DNA of 64,000 bases from Paenibacillus taihuensis (GCF_003386535.1 NZ_QTTN01000016.1:65396-129395), one strand, 5' to 3'. Shown: positions 42,849 to 51,791, counted from the first letter of the stretch. The notes: generated from the sequence alone by a model not told the origin. Translations and numbers: made by a program.

Positions 42849-43736
42849 ATGGATTCGCTCAAAAGCATGAACAGCGCGCTGGCGTACATCGAGGCGCATT
42901 TGTCGGCGGCGGAGGAGCTTGACGTGAAGGAAGCGGCGCGGCTGGCGCTCTGCTCGGAGTATCATTTTCAGCGGATGTTCTCGTTCCTTGCGGGCGTGCC
43001 CTTGTCCGAGTACATTCGCCGCAGACGGCTGACGCTTGCCGCATTCGAGCTGGAAGGAAGCAGCGCGAAGGTGATCGACATCGCGATCAAGTACGGCTAC
43101 AGCTCGCCAGACTCTTTCGCGCGCGCGTTCCAGACGATGCATGGCATCTCGCCTTCGGAGGCGAGAGCGGGCGGTCATGCGCTCAAGGCTTATTCGCCGG
43201 TGACCTTCCAATTAACGATTCGAGGAGGCAGCGAAATGCAGTATCGCATTGTAGAGAAAGAAGCATTCCGCATCGTAGGCATGATGCGGAGAGTGCCGAT
43301 TGTGTTTAATGGAGTCAATCCGGAGATCGCGGCGATGTGGCAGAGCCTGGACGCCGCTACGATTCAGACGATGAAGGACCTGTCCAATACGGATCCTAGC
43401 GGTATTATTAGCGCGTCCACTAACTTCTCCGAAGGACGGATGCAGGAGCAGGGAGGGCTCGACCACTATATCGGCGCGGCGACGACACATCCGTGTCCGG
43501 ACCAGCTGACCGCGCTTGAGGTGGAAGCGACGACATGGGCGGTGTTCGAGGCAGTGGGGCATTTTCCAAGTGCGCTTCAAGATGTGTGGGGCCGCATCTA
43601 TTCCGAGTGGTTCCCATCCTCGAACTACGAGCAGGTGCAAGGACCGGAGATATTATGGAATGCGGATAAGGATACGACCTCGCCGACGTTTCGCAGCGAG
43701 ATCTGGATTCCGGTTAAGCGGCGGCAGGAGGATTAA
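42849..43736 (+). CDS. AraC-family regulator with GyrI-like effector domain, copy 2
   Basis: 295 residues, closely matching the protein at 40835: [41 protein letters not shown] and [53 protein letters not shown], then a GyrI-like ligand domain with [31 protein letters not shown] (42833-42839) serves ATG 42849. It probably senses a hydrophobic or cationic small molecule. The two copies are about 1.1 kb apart and separated by DUF975, consistent with a local duplication. Confidence 0.92.
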   Translation: MDSLKSMNSALAYIEAHLSAAEELDVKEAARLALCSEYHFQRMFSFLAGVPLSEYIRRRRLTLAAFELEGSSAKVIDIAIKYGYSSPDSFARAFQTMHGISPSEARAGGHALKAYSPVTFQLTIRGGSEMQYRIVEKEAFRIVGMMRRVPIVFNGVNPEIAAMWQSLDAATIQTMKDLSNTDPSGIISASTNFSEGRMQEQGGLDHYIGAATTHPCPDQLTALEVEATTWAVFEAVGHFPSALQDVWGRIYSEWFPSSNYEQVQGPEILWNADKDTTSPTFRSEIWIPVKRRQED

Positions 43737-43825
43737 TACTCGTACCCTCGTATACGACTCCATTCGATTAGGCAATCTATTTATGCTAAAGTAATGAGAT
43801 TGCTTGAGATGGAGGGGAAATAACA

Positions 43826-44176
43826 ATGTCGAATAACGATACGCAGCCAGAGCTGCCGCCTAAAACCTGCTCGATCGAGCGATTGGTTACGATGAAGCCG
43901 GACGTAGAGAAGGTCATTGCAGGTACGAAAACTTCGCAGCGCCGCAATGGGCGCTATGCCGATGTCGGCGAAGTCATGGAGCTGGAAGGTCACCGCTTCG
44001 TCGTGGAGAAGGTATATGCGCAGACGCTTGGCGAACTAACAGATGAGCATGCGCGCAGCGAAGGGTTTGAGAACGTGGAGGAGTACAAACAAGCGATTCT
44101 ATCCTATCACAAAGGAATGCCATGGTTGCCGCATATGCAGGTGTGGGCGCATGAATTTCGCCCTGCGCAGGAGTAG
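43826..44176 (+). CDS. ASCH-domain protein
   Basis: 116 residues. ASCH/PUA-like beta-barrel pattern: CSIERLVTMKPDVEKVIAGTKTSQRRNGRYADVGEVMELEGHRFVVEKVYAQTLGELTDEHARSEGF. Stand-alone ASCH proteins bind RNA or modified nucleosides (one E. coli member deacetylates N4-acetylcytidine); the role here is unknown. Followed after 7 bases by a membrane-protein gene. Confidence 0.82.
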   Translation: MSNNDTQPELPPKTCSIERLVTMKPDVEKVIAGTKTSQRRNGRYADVGEVMELEGHRFVVEKVYAQTLGELTDEHARSEGFENVEEYKQAILSYHKGMPWLPHMQVWAHEFRPAQE

Positions 44177-44183
44177 TCGCTAG

Positions 44184-44624
44184 GTGAGCATGTGGTACTC
44201 GCTGCTGCTGTACATTCATATTCTAAGCGTCATCATGTCGATAGGCCCTTTCTTTGTGTTCATACCGGTTATCAAGAAGCTTCGCAGCGCGGAGGTGCTG
44301 GAGCAGCACGCCTATCTGAACACGTTTCGTTCCGCCATTCGTCTTGCGAAGCACGCAGGGCATCTGCTTGTCATAACCGGGATATTGCTCGTCATCGTCG
44401 GCTCGTGGACATGGTCAACGTCGTGGATAATCATGACGATTGCGATTCTGGTCGGCTCGCTGCTTTTTCTGGCAAGAGCATTCTCGCCGAAAATCCGCAA
44501 GTTTGAAGAACCGGGACAGGATAAGGAACGGATCATCCGGCTGCTGAACCGCGCTGTCTATATCTATCTGGCGCTTCTGCTTATCATGCTTGCATTTATG
44601 GTGATGAAGCCGACTTTGTGGTAG
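44184..44624 (+). CDS. DUF2269-like four-helix membrane protein
   Basis: 146 residues from GTG 44184 (ATG 44190 is also possible). Four hydrophobic helices (about 4-27, 52-73, 79-98, 123-142), with HILSVIMSIGPFFVFIPVIKKL typical of predicted integral-membrane DUF2269-type proteins. Function unknown. Probably cotranscribed with the ASCH gene. Confidence 0.72.
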   Translation: MSMWYSLLLYIHILSVIMSIGPFFVFIPVIKKLRSAEVLEQHAYLNTFRSAIRLAKHAGHLLVITGILLVIVGSWTWSTSWIIMTIAILVGSLLFLARAFSPKIRKFEEPGQDKERIIRLLNRAVYIYLALLLIMLAFMVMKPTLW

Positions 44625-44647
44625 CAGAAGAGATGATGTAAATGCAT

Positions 44648-44683
44648 GAAGGCCGGGCTTCTCATACGAGAAACTCGGCCTTC
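44648..44683. terminator. Hairpin between convergent genes
   Basis: GAAGGCCG (44648-44655) pairs with CGGCCTTC (44676-44683) with an inner GCTTCTC/GAGAA extension; no long T-run. It overlaps the 3' end of the cyclase gene. Confidence 0.45.
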
Positions 44684-45855
44684 TGTTCGACGTGCAAGTA
44701 GCTGCGCGACATGCCGTTGCGCCCGTTTCGTTTGGCGCGGTATAGTGCTTTGTCGCAGCTGGTGTATAGGTGCTCAAGCCGCGTCCGCGGGCTCGGCACG
44801 ACGGTGATGACACCTACACTAATCGTATAGGTGAGCGGAATCGCGACAAGGGGCGCTGATTGGCGGACCGTCTGCATGATGGCCGAAACCAGCTCGTCGG
44901 ACTCCGCCTCGTTATGACCCGGCAGCATAATCCCGAACTCGTCGCCGCCATAACGGACGAACAGATCATCTTTGCCGAGATACGGCTTGATTTGTTCGAC
45001 TAAGTTCTGCAGCACAAGGTCGCCCGCGTGATGCCCGTGCGTATCGTTAATTTGTTTGAACTGGTCGATGTCGAACAGGAGATAAGAGACCGGCGTTCTC
45101 TGCTTCGCCGCCTGATCGAGAGCTGCTTCCGCGTAAACGGTGAATGTTCTGCGGTTGAACGTGTCGGTCAGGTCGTCGTAACTGGCCAAGCGCACGAGCT
45201 CACGGCTCGCTTTCTCCTTGAGCAGTAAGACAAAGCAGGTGCTGCTGAGAAGAAGAGCCATGTAGATCGTCAAGATAGAGATGAGCTGGTACGTGCTTGG
45301 ATGATACAGGCTTGTCCAGCTTGTCGCATGCCTGGCGGAAACTCCTCTGTATGCAGAAATCACCAGCATCAGCATATAAAAGCTGCCGCTGAGGCGCATC
45401 AAAGTGCTGGCTCCTTTGTCGAGCGTGACCCGGCAGACAGGGAGCAGGAGAACGGCCATCGCGATCGAAGAGACGGCAATCCGCACATGCTCCTCATTAT
45501 CAAACAGGTATACATATTGGAAGCTAGCGATACATAGCGCGGTAATGAGAAGGTAGAGCTTCACGAGGGGCGGGTTAGGCGCATATTGGATGCGCAGCAA
45601 TGCGATAACTTCCAGCGCCAAGCCCAAAAGCATGAACGTATTCGCGACCGAAATCGACAGCAAGTCCGAAATATCACCGCGAAAAACCGCTAAGAACCAT
45701 CCCGCGGTCTGCATGAATTTCGACGTTAGGAACAGAGTTTTGACATGATTCATCTTCTGCTTATCCCGCCAATATGCTGCAATAACCAGCAAGGATAACA
45801 AATAGCCAATACCAAGAGCAGTCGTAATCGTTTTCATATCGAACAAGAGAGCCAT
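44662..45855 (-). CDS. Polytopic membrane diguanylate cyclase (GGDEF)
   Basis: About 397 residues from ATG 45855; a GTG at 45891 would add 12 residues but lies only about seven bases after the expected transcription start. Seven or so transmembrane helices (about 15-225) form the sensor, then a cytoplasmic GGDEF domain (YDDLTDTFNRRTFTVYAE, LFDIDQFKQINDTHGHHAGD, VRYGGDEFGIMLPG). The catalytic motif is intact. The I-site is not: the position of RxxD reads GKDD, so feedback inhibition may be absent. A TATAAT on the reverse strand (45905-45910) is its likely -10. Confidence 0.9.
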   Translation of the reverse strand: MALLFDMKTITTALGIGYLLSLLVIAAYWRDKQKMNHVKTLFLTSKFMQTAGWFLAVFRGDISDLLSISVANTFMLLGLALEVIALLRIQYAPNPPLVKLYLLITALCIASFQYVYLFDNEEHVRIAVSSIAMAVLLLPVCRVTLDKGASTLMRLSGSFYMLMLVISAYRGVSARHATSWTSLYHPSTYQLISILTIYMALLLSSTCFVLLLKEKASRELVRLASYDDLTDTFNRRTFTVYAEAALDQAAKQRTPVSYLLFDIDQFKQINDTHGHHAGDLVLQNLVEQIKPYLGKDDLFVRYGGDEFGIMLPGHNEAESDELVSAIMQTVRQSAPLVAIPLTYTISVGVITVVPSPRTRLEHLYTSCDKALYRAKRNGRNGMSRSYLHVEQKAEFLV

Positions 45856-45960
45856 GAAGTCACCAGCTTGCGTAATTTTTTCAATTTCCACCCAGCACTA
45901 CTCTATTATAGCATTAGCATGTAAGCTGTGTATAAAAGCTTGTAGCAGAGGAGTATGAGA

Positions 45961-46593
45961 ATGCAGCTGTTTCGCTTGAAGGTTCAGGCAGAAGGCAAGC
46001 ACGGATTGCCGGAATTTGTTGAAAATCATTACATTCGCTTCGGCAGGCAAGGCCTTGGCGATCTGAGCGCAATCCCTTACCACGAGCTGGCTGCGAAGCT
46101 GGCAGCGGTATATCCGGAGGTACAATTAGAGCAGCAATTAGCTATGCATATTCTATTCACGCAAGTCATGCAGGATGGCGATCATATCCTCGTTACGGAT
46201 GGCGAGCGTACGTATTTGGGGGATATTGGCGATTATTATTATGTCGTGGAATGCGATAACGCAGAAGAGGACAGCGCCCATCGGCGGGGCGTCACTTGGC
46301 TGCAGCAGGTGGCGGAGGAGCAGCTTCATCCGGAGCTTGCCGCTTTCCTCCAGCAGGACGGGGAGCTCGGCCAGTTCCATCGTCCGCTGATCCGCGAGCA
46401 GCTCGATCGCTTGCTTGCGAAGCTGGCGACGGCTGCTGCTGTTGTGAACGGGATCGACGACGAGACGATCTCGGAGGCGATTGCGATCCTGAAAGAGGCG
46501 ATGCGGAGCGGGGACGTCGAGCGGCGGGAACGTGCGGCGATTGCGATTTTGCAAGCGGCAGCTCACATGAATCGATCGGTGGCGCTAGAATAA
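45961..46593 (+). CDS. PUA-like (restriction-associated) domain protein without nuclease
   Basis: 210 residues from ATG 45961, chosen because GAGGAG (45948-45953) is 7 bases before it. The first ~125 residues match the pattern of the PUA-like/EVE-type N-terminal domain of Mrr-type restriction proteins: IRFGRQGLGDLSAIPYHEL, FTQVMQDGDHILVTDGERTYLGDIGDYYYVV and a final HRRGVTWL. Such domains read modified bases. The rest is helical and no nuclease motif follows. The 3' end overlaps the convergent small gene by nine bases. Confidence 0.65.
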   Translation: MQLFRLKVQAEGKHGLPEFVENHYIRFGRQGLGDLSAIPYHELAAKLAAVYPEVQLEQQLAMHILFTQVMQDGDHILVTDGERTYLGDIGDYYYVVECDNAEEDSAHRRGVTWLQQVAEEQLHPELAAFLQQDGELGQFHRPLIREQLDRLLAKLATAAAVVNGIDDETISEAIAILKEAMRSGDVERRERAAIAILQAAAHMNRSVALE

Positions 46594-46809
46594 GAGCGTG
46601 CGCACTTTGCGGGGGGCTTTGCCTCGAAGCGATCTGCGGACAATGAACGGTCCGATCATGCTGCCAATCATGCCAGCCATGACGGAATGCATCGGCAGTC
46701 TGATCATATAGTAGAGCGCAGTGCCTCCGATAATATCGATCAGGACGAACTTCTTGATCTCGGACAGCGGAATAACGACGACGATGAAATTTTGGCTGTT
46801 GGTGGTCAT
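46585..46809 (-). CDS. Small membrane protein
   Basis: 74 residues from ATG 46809 (AGGAGG about 11 bases upstream); the longer frame above it includes no RBS. Two hydrophobic segments (FVLIDIIGGTALYYMI and MAGMIGSMIGPFIV) and a basic C-terminus. No family recognised. Confidence 0.55.
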   Translation of the reverse strand: MTTNSQNFIVVVIPLSEIKKFVLIDIIGGTALYYMIRLPMHSVMAGMIGSMIGPFIVRRSLRGKAPRKVRTLLF

Positions 46810-46921
46810 GGGCTCATCGGCCTCCTGTAACGAACATGTCTTACTTTGAAAGTGTATGGCAGGCGTTCTTGTCCGATTCCCACCATATTCACACCATTTT
46901 CGCACCTTACCGCAAGCGCGC

Positions 46922-46969
46922 AAAAAACCTGTACACCCGGCTGAACCGCAGCAGGCATACAGGTTTTTT
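46922..46969. terminator. Bidirectional-looking terminator
   Basis: AAAAAACCTGTA (46922-46933) pairs with TACAGGTTTTTT (46958-46969). In the leftward direction it ends the two-gene unit at 46996-47738. Confidence 0.88.
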
Positions 46970-46995
46970 CGCTTTTAGGTGATTACAGGTACATG

Positions 46996-47286
46996 TTATA
47001 CGCAAGTAAATGCGTCGATCCGGGACAGATCGAAGCCGGAGAACATCCAGAAGAAGCCGTTCCAGCGGAAGCCCGATACCGAAGTCCGGCCAACGAACAC
47101 CGGATAGAACCAGAAGCCTGCGCCGTTGCGCGGCCAAATGTACGTATAACGGAACATGCAGCGGGAGATCGCTCCCGGATCAACTGCGAACGTCGACGTG
47201 AGCGGTTTGATCGGAACTTGTGAAGGCGGTGGCCCAGCTGGCGCTTGTTGTGAGCCTTGCGGTCCAAACGGCGGTGTAAATGCCAT
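46996..47286 (-). CDS. Small aromatic 'FWFYP' protein, paralogue 2
   Basis: 96 residues; AAGGAG precedes ATG 47286. Pro/Gln-rich N-terminus (PFGPQGSQQAPAGPPPSQVP), then the same core as the 33284 protein: C-x-x-RYTYIWPRNGAGFWFYP, SGFRWNGFFWMFSGFD and a C-terminal TCV. It lies 47 bases downstream of a His-rich protein gene on the same strand. Function unknown; the invariant aromatics and the two Cys are the only clues. Confidence 0.75.
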   Translation of the reverse strand: MAFTPPFGPQGSQQAPAGPPPSQVPIKPLTSTFAVDPGAISRCMFRYTYIWPRNGAGFWFYPVFVGRTSVSGFRWNGFFWMFSGFDLSRIDAFTCV

Positions 47287-47333
47287 ATCGTTTCACTCCT
47301 TATTAATCTGACAAGGTGGTCATTGATGGCTGC

Positions 47334-47738
47334 TTACAGCAGCGAAATAGCAAGAAGGTTGAACAGGACGAGCGGCAGCACGTTGTTGTAATAAACCGGC
47401 GGTCCGCCTGGGAAGAACGCGCGGTCGCAGCCCTCGTTCGACAGACAGATGAACAGAACGCCGCGGTGGCACGATACGATATGTCCCTCGAACACGTCGC
47501 CGTCGCAGGTTTCCACTTTCACCAGCCGGTGTACATGGTCTGCGCACAGCTGATGAAGATGGTCTTTGACAGCCATCATCGTACGATGAACCTTCGCGTC
47601 GCACTGCCAAATAGGCTTGTGGCCATGGTGGTGGTGGTGGTGCTCGGTTTTATGCTCGTGCTGCGATTTTGGCGCATTGTTCGATTTATGCTCATGGTGC
47701 GGCTTATTTTCTTGATTTGCCGAAGCTTGCGAGTTCAT
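47334..47738 (-). CDS. His-rich protein with Sm-like segment and hydrophobic tail
   Basis: 134 residues; GGAGGT precedes ATG 47738. Residues about 12-45 are His/Lys/Asn-rich, including HHHHHHGHK, a possible metal-binding region. The middle (VHRLVKVETCDGDVFEGHIVSCHRGVLFICL) resembles the small LSm-like beta-barrel seen in some Bacillus spore-associated proteins, and the C-terminus is hydrophobic (VLPLVLFNLLAISLL). It is cotranscribed with the FWFYP protein. Function not known; spore or envelope localisation is only a guess. Confidence 0.7.
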   Translation of the reverse strand: MNSQASANQENKPHHEHKSNNAPKSQHEHKTEHHHHHHGHKPIWQCDAKVHRTMMAVKDHLHQLCADHVHRLVKVETCDGDVFEGHIVSCHRGVLFICLSNEGCDRAFFPGGPPVYYNNVLPLVLFNLLAISLL

Positions 47739-47946
47739 AGCTCAGATACCTCCGTTTATAATCATGGAGCATTCTATGCAGAAGCCTAGCAGGGCGTTAC
47801 GGAGATTCCGGTCCGCAGACAGGCATAGTGTGGTAATATTTTACTGGGGTATATCCCGGTAGTTTCGGGCTATCGTTATCGAAGCACACATCATGCTAGA
47901 ATGATAGAATAGCTTGGAAAATCACCTAAGGCGTTGGGAGTGGGGA

Positions 47947-48957
47947 ATGAAAATGTCAGACGTGTTAGTGGAAGAATACAGAGGCGAAATCGTGGAAAAT
48001 GTGCATCGCGGCCGGATTTGCGGTGTGAATGATAAAGGGGAAGTGTTGTATGCGGTAGGCGATGTCGAGCTTCCGACCTTCCTTCGCTCGTCGGCGAAGC
48101 CGCTGCAGGCGCTGCCTGCCGTTGCGCGCGGCGTACAGGAGCAGTATGGGCTGACCGATGCGGAGCTGGCGCTCATGGCGGCATCGCACCGCGGCGAGTC
48201 GTTTCATATCGAGGCGCTGGAGTCGTTATCGCGCAAGATCGGCCTCGTAGAGGACAACCTCGTCTGTTTGCCAACGTATCCGTTGAATCCGGCAGAGCGC
48301 GACAGCTTGTTCAAGGACGACAATCCGAAGCGGCGCATTTACCACAACTGCTCGGGTAAGCATTTTGGCATTATGGCACTTTGCAAAATGTTAGGTGCAG
48401 GCACGGACGAATATTGGGAGAAGGAGCACCCGGCACAGCAGGAGATTTTGCAGACGGTGGCTGCGCTCGCGGACTACCCTGCTGAAGATATTCAGCTCGG
48501 CGTGGACGGCTGCGGCGTACCGGTATTCGCGCTGCCGCTGAAAAATATCGCGACAGCGTACTTGAAGCTCGCCTGCCCGGATCTTATTGAAGATATTAAC
48601 CTGCGTGCAGCGGCTCAGCGCTTGTCGGAAGCGATGAATGCGGCGCCGCAGATGATCGGCGGCACGAACCAGATCTGCTCCACGCTGCTGCGCGACTCGA
48701 ACATTGTTGCGAAGGGCGGGGCGAAGGGCGTGTATTGCTTCGGCCTCAAGGAAGAGCGTCTCGGCTTCGCCCTCAAGGTGAGCGACGGCTCCGAGGAAGA
48801 GTGGCCGCTTATTGTAGCGAGCATTCTGCAGCAGATCGGCTACCGTAAGCAGGAGACGATCGACAGCATGCTCGAGCTCGCGACGCAGAAGGTTATTAAC
48901 GATAACAATCGTATCGTGGGCGCTAATAAAGCGGTATTCCGTTTGCAGCAAGTATAG
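47947..48957 (+). CDS. Asparaginase II family (thermolabile/rhizobial type)
   Basis: 336 residues from ATG 47947, with GGGAGTGGGG just upstream; a longer frame to 47914 has no RBS. Family features: RGEIVENVHRGRICGVND, FLRSSAKPLQALPAV, MAASHRGES, NCSGKHFGIMALCK and LGVDGCGVPVFALPL. It resembles the AnsA/rhizobial AnsB type with a conserved CSGKH, hydrolysing L-asparagine to aspartate and ammonia. Cytoplasmic. First gene of an operon-like group with a NagB-like gene and a dehydrogenase. Confidence 0.88.
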   Translation: MKMSDVLVEEYRGEIVENVHRGRICGVNDKGEVLYAVGDVELPTFLRSSAKPLQALPAVARGVQEQYGLTDAELALMAASHRGESFHIEALESLSRKIGLVEDNLVCLPTYPLNPAERDSLFKDDNPKRRIYHNCSGKHFGIMALCKMLGAGTDEYWEKEHPAQQEILQTVAALADYPAEDIQLGVDGCGVPVFALPLKNIATAYLKLACPDLIEDINLRAAAQRLSEAMNAAPQMIGGTNQICSTLLRDSNIVAKGGAKGVYCFGLKEERLGFALKVSDGSEEEWPLIVASILQQIGYRKQETIDSMLELATQKVINDNNRIVGANKAVFRLQQV

Positions 48958-49012
48958 GTTCAGGTTCAGGTGAAGGTGTAAGCGATAATACGTGAGGGAG
49001 TGGTCATGAACG

Positions 49013-49747
49013 ATGAAATTTGAAGTGATGACGACTGATCAGATCGCAGCACGAATTGCAGATTTGCTGGAGGAGCAGTTGAAGCAGAAGCCGGACTCCG
49101 TGCTCGGCATGACGACAGGCTCGTCGCCGATTAAGTACGGCATTTTTCAGGAGTGGATTCGCAGAGAGGAAGCGGGGGAGCTGGATTTTGCGGGGGCGAC
49201 CTTCGTCAATCCAGACGAGCTGATCGGCATCGCGCCTGATCATCCGGAGAGCTATTACACGTTCATGCAGGAGCATCTATTCCAGCATCTGCGCACGAAG
49301 CGAGGCGCTGCTCATATTCCGGACGGTTCGGCGGCGGATTTGGAGCAGGAATGCAAGCGGTTCGACCAAGTGCTGCGCGACCTGCAATTCGTCGACTGGC
49401 AGCTGATGGGCCTTGGTTTGAACGGGCACATCGCCTTCATCGAGCCGGCGGATTCCATTCCCGTGACCACTTACGTTGCGGATATCTATGAGCAGAACCG
49501 CCCCTCCGGCTCCGTACACTTCAGCACGCCGGAAGAGGTGCCAAGCCGCACGATTACGATTGGACTCGAGGCGGTTATGAAGTCGCGCTCCATCGTGCTT
49601 GTCGCGGCAGGCGCGAACAAAGCGGATATTGTCGCGGAGGCGTTCCAAGGACCAGTGACGACGCGCGTTCCGGCGTCGCTGCTGCAGCTCCATCCGAATG
49701 TGACGGTTATATTGGATGAAGGCTCCGCGAAGCGGTTGGCTTTGTAA
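49013..49747 (+). CDS. Glucosamine-6-phosphate deaminase / NagB-like isomerase
   Basis: 244 residues. NagB/6-phosphogluconolactonase fold: MTTGSSPIKYGIFQEW phosphate loop, FVNPDELIGI (catalytic Asp region) and GLGLNGHIAFIEPAD (catalytic His and Glu; the Asp of the E. coli DGH triad is Asn here, as in many NagB paralogues with NGH). It may act on an amino-sugar phosphate or a related ligand rather than GlcN6P itself. It lies 55 bases after the asparaginase and 20 before the dehydrogenase. Confidence 0.85.
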   Translation: MKFEVMTTDQIAARIADLLEEQLKQKPDSVLGMTTGSSPIKYGIFQEWIRREEAGELDFAGATFVNPDELIGIAPDHPESYYTFMQEHLFQHLRTKRGAAHIPDGSAADLEQECKRFDQVLRDLQFVDWQLMGLGLNGHIAFIEPADSIPVTTYVADIYEQNRPSGSVHFSTPEEVPSRTITIGLEAVMKSRSIVLVAAGANKADIVAEAFQGPVTTRVPASLLQLHPNVTVILDEGSAKRLAL

Positions 49748-49767
49748 GTGAAGGAGGCGATAGAACG

Positions 49768-50694
49768 ATGAGCGGTGTAAAGCTGTTAGGTTTGGATGGT
49801 TTGACGGAAGGGCAGCAGGCGGCGATACGGCTCGCCGCGCCGGATGCGGACATCGTGTTCGGGCAGCCTGGCGGCGACAGCGATGATGGGATTTACGCGG
49901 AAGCGGAGATCATATTCGGCTGGGATGCGAAAGTGCAGAGCTGGTCGTCCGGCATCGATAAGCTGCCGCTCGAGCAGCTCGCGGCGCGCGGCATCCTGCT
50001 CACGGATGCCAGCGGCGTTCATGCGCGGAGCGTGTCGGAGACCGCGCTCGCGATGATGCTTGGCCTTTCGCGCGGCATCGCAGCGGCCGTGCGCAATCAA
50101 GGGAGCCGCGTATGGGACAGTCCGCATACGCTGGCTGAGATGAACGGCGGCACCGTCGCGATCGTCGGTGCAGGCGAAATCGGCCGCGAGGTCGCGCGGC
50201 TGGCACGCGCATTCGATATGCGCGTCATCGCGGTACGGCGCTCCGGCGGTTCGATGCCGGAAGCCGACGCGGTGTACGAGACCGCGCGCATCGATGAAGC
50301 GCTGCGGGAGGCGGACTACGTCGTCAACATACTGCCGCTGACGACGGAGACCGCGCATCTGTTCCACGCCGAGCGGTTCGCCGCGATGAAGCGTGGCGCG
50401 TACTTTATCAACGTCGGCCGCGGCGGTACGGTGCGGACCGAGGATCTTGTAGTGGCGCTCCAGCAAGGTGTCATCGCGGGAGCTGGTCTCGATGTGTTCG
50501 AGCAGGAGCCGCTGCCGAGCGACCACCCGCTCTGGGCATTGCCGAACGTGATCCTGACGCCGCACAACTCCGGCGGTCATACCGTTCGGAATGCGGAGCG
50601 GCTCGTGAAGCTGTTCATCTCGAACCTGCAGCACTACTTGGCAGGCGAGCCGGGCAGGATGCGCAACCTGGTGGATTATTCGAAGCAGTACTGA
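49768..50694 (+). CDS. D-2-hydroxyacid dehydrogenase
   Basis: 308 residues; AAGGAGG lies 8 bases before the ATG. Formate/glycerate-dehydrogenase type: NAD site VAIVGAGEIGREVARLARAFDMRVIAVRRSG, NILPLTTETAHLF, INVGRGGTV (Arg), DVFEQEPLP (Glu) and LTPHNSGGH (His). It reduces an alpha-keto acid with NAD(P)H or oxidises a D-2-hydroxyacid; substrate unknown. Last gene of the 47947-50694 group. Confidence 0.92.
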   Translation: MSGVKLLGLDGLTEGQQAAIRLAAPDADIVFGQPGGDSDDGIYAEAEIIFGWDAKVQSWSSGIDKLPLEQLAARGILLTDASGVHARSVSETALAMMLGLSRGIAAAVRNQGSRVWDSPHTLAEMNGGTVAIVGAGEIGREVARLARAFDMRVIAVRRSGGSMPEADAVYETARIDEALREADYVVNILPLTTETAHLFHAERFAAMKRGAYFINVGRGGTVRTEDLVVALQQGVIAGAGLDVFEQEPLPSDHPLWALPNVILTPHNSGGHTVRNAERLVKLFISNLQHYLAGEPGRMRNLVDYSKQY

Positions 50695-50856
50695 TAAAGG
50701 CTCACCTTATCTCATCCGTTTGGAACATGAGAGCCTGCGCGGATGTAGCTGGAATGATGGACTCTTCTTTGGTAGGGGAACGCATCTCCACCATCTAAAG
50801 GTTGCCACTCGCGGGTATCATGTTTCACGGTAACGGCTGGCTAGTGATGGTCGAGA

Positions 50857-50899
50857 ACATATTGAGCGGACTCTTGTACCTGTACACGAGCCCGCTCTT
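50857..50899. terminator. Hairpin with T-run between convergent genes
   Basis: GAGCGG-A-CTC (about 50857-50866) pairs with GAG-C-CCGCTC (about 50881-50891), then TTTCTTTC. It lies beyond a 160-base non-coding stretch after the dehydrogenase. Confidence 0.6.
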
Positions 50900-50903
50900 T
50901 CTT

Positions 50904-51791
50904 TCATTCAAAGCAAGCAATAAAATGCTCCGCCCGCCGCGACAGCTTCTGATCCAACAGCCACACGATGCCGACGTCTGACTCGAAATGCGCGTCGCGC
51001 AGCTCAAGCACGGTCACTTGCTCCGATGGGAACGAAGCGATAACGGACTTCGGGAACACGGTGACGCCGATCCCCGCCGCGACAAGCGACATGATGATGG
51101 CGACGCTTGAGCACTCGCCGATGATTTTCGGCTCATGCCCTTTGCTCATGAAGGTTTGAACGACGCGCTCGTGCATGCGGATCGTCTTGTCCGTCTTCAA
51201 GGTGAGGAAGTCGAACTGCGCCAGCTCCTCGATGCTAATGGCTTGATCGCTGGAAGCGGGCGCCCACGCGGCGGGCATGAGCGCCACGTAAGGGTCGGAC
51301 GGCAGCTGATGTACTGCAAGCCGTGTCGGCAGGATGTCCGATTCGAAGGGAAGCCGAGACACGACGAGCTCAATCGCACGGTTGGTCAGCATCTCCCCGA
51401 GCGAGAAATGGTCACCCTCTGCGATTTTGTACGTCACATCCGGGTACCTCGCTCTGAACTGCCCGATCGGCTTCGGCAGGATGGACACGCACGATACGAC
51501 CGCGCCGATCGAGAGCGTTCCGCGTACGCCTGCTTCGAGTTCCTTCACTTCGTTCACGGTCTCGTCCAGCTGCAGCAGCAGCGCCTCCGCCTTAACCTTC
51601 AGCAGCTCGCCCGCCGCGGTGAGCGTCAGCTCCTTGTACCCCCGTTCAAACAGCTTCGCGCCAAGCTCCTCCTCCATCAGCATCAGCTGGCGGCTCAGGG
51701 GCGGCTGCTCCATATGAAGCAGCTTGGCCGCCCGCGTAATTTGCTTCTCCTGCGCGATGGTCAGGAAGTATTTGAGCTGCCGAATATCCAT
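50904..51791 (-). CDS. LysR-family regulator (CysL/CidR-like group)
   Basis: 295 residues, start ATG 51791. HTH: MDIRQLKYFLTIAQEKQITRAAKLLHMEQPPLSRQLMLMEEELGAKLFER; effector domain from about residue 90 (LSIGAVVSCVSILP). It is divergent from a branched-chain aminotransferase with a palindromic T-N11-A box between them, so it probably controls that gene. Effector unknown. Confidence 0.93.
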   Translation of the reverse strand: MDIRQLKYFLTIAQEKQITRAAKLLHMEQPPLSRQLMLMEEELGAKLFERGYKELTLTAAGELLKVKAEALLLQLDETVNEVKELEAGVRGTLSIGAVVSCVSILPKPIGQFRARYPDVTYKIAEGDHFSLGEMLTNRAIELVVSRLPFESDILPTRLAVHQLPSDPYVALMPAAWAPASSDQAISIEELAQFDFLTLKTDKTIRMHERVVQTFMSKGHEPKIIGECSSVAIIMSLVAAGIGVTVFPKSVIASFPSEQVTVLELRDAHFESDVGIVWLLDQKLSRRAEHFIACFE

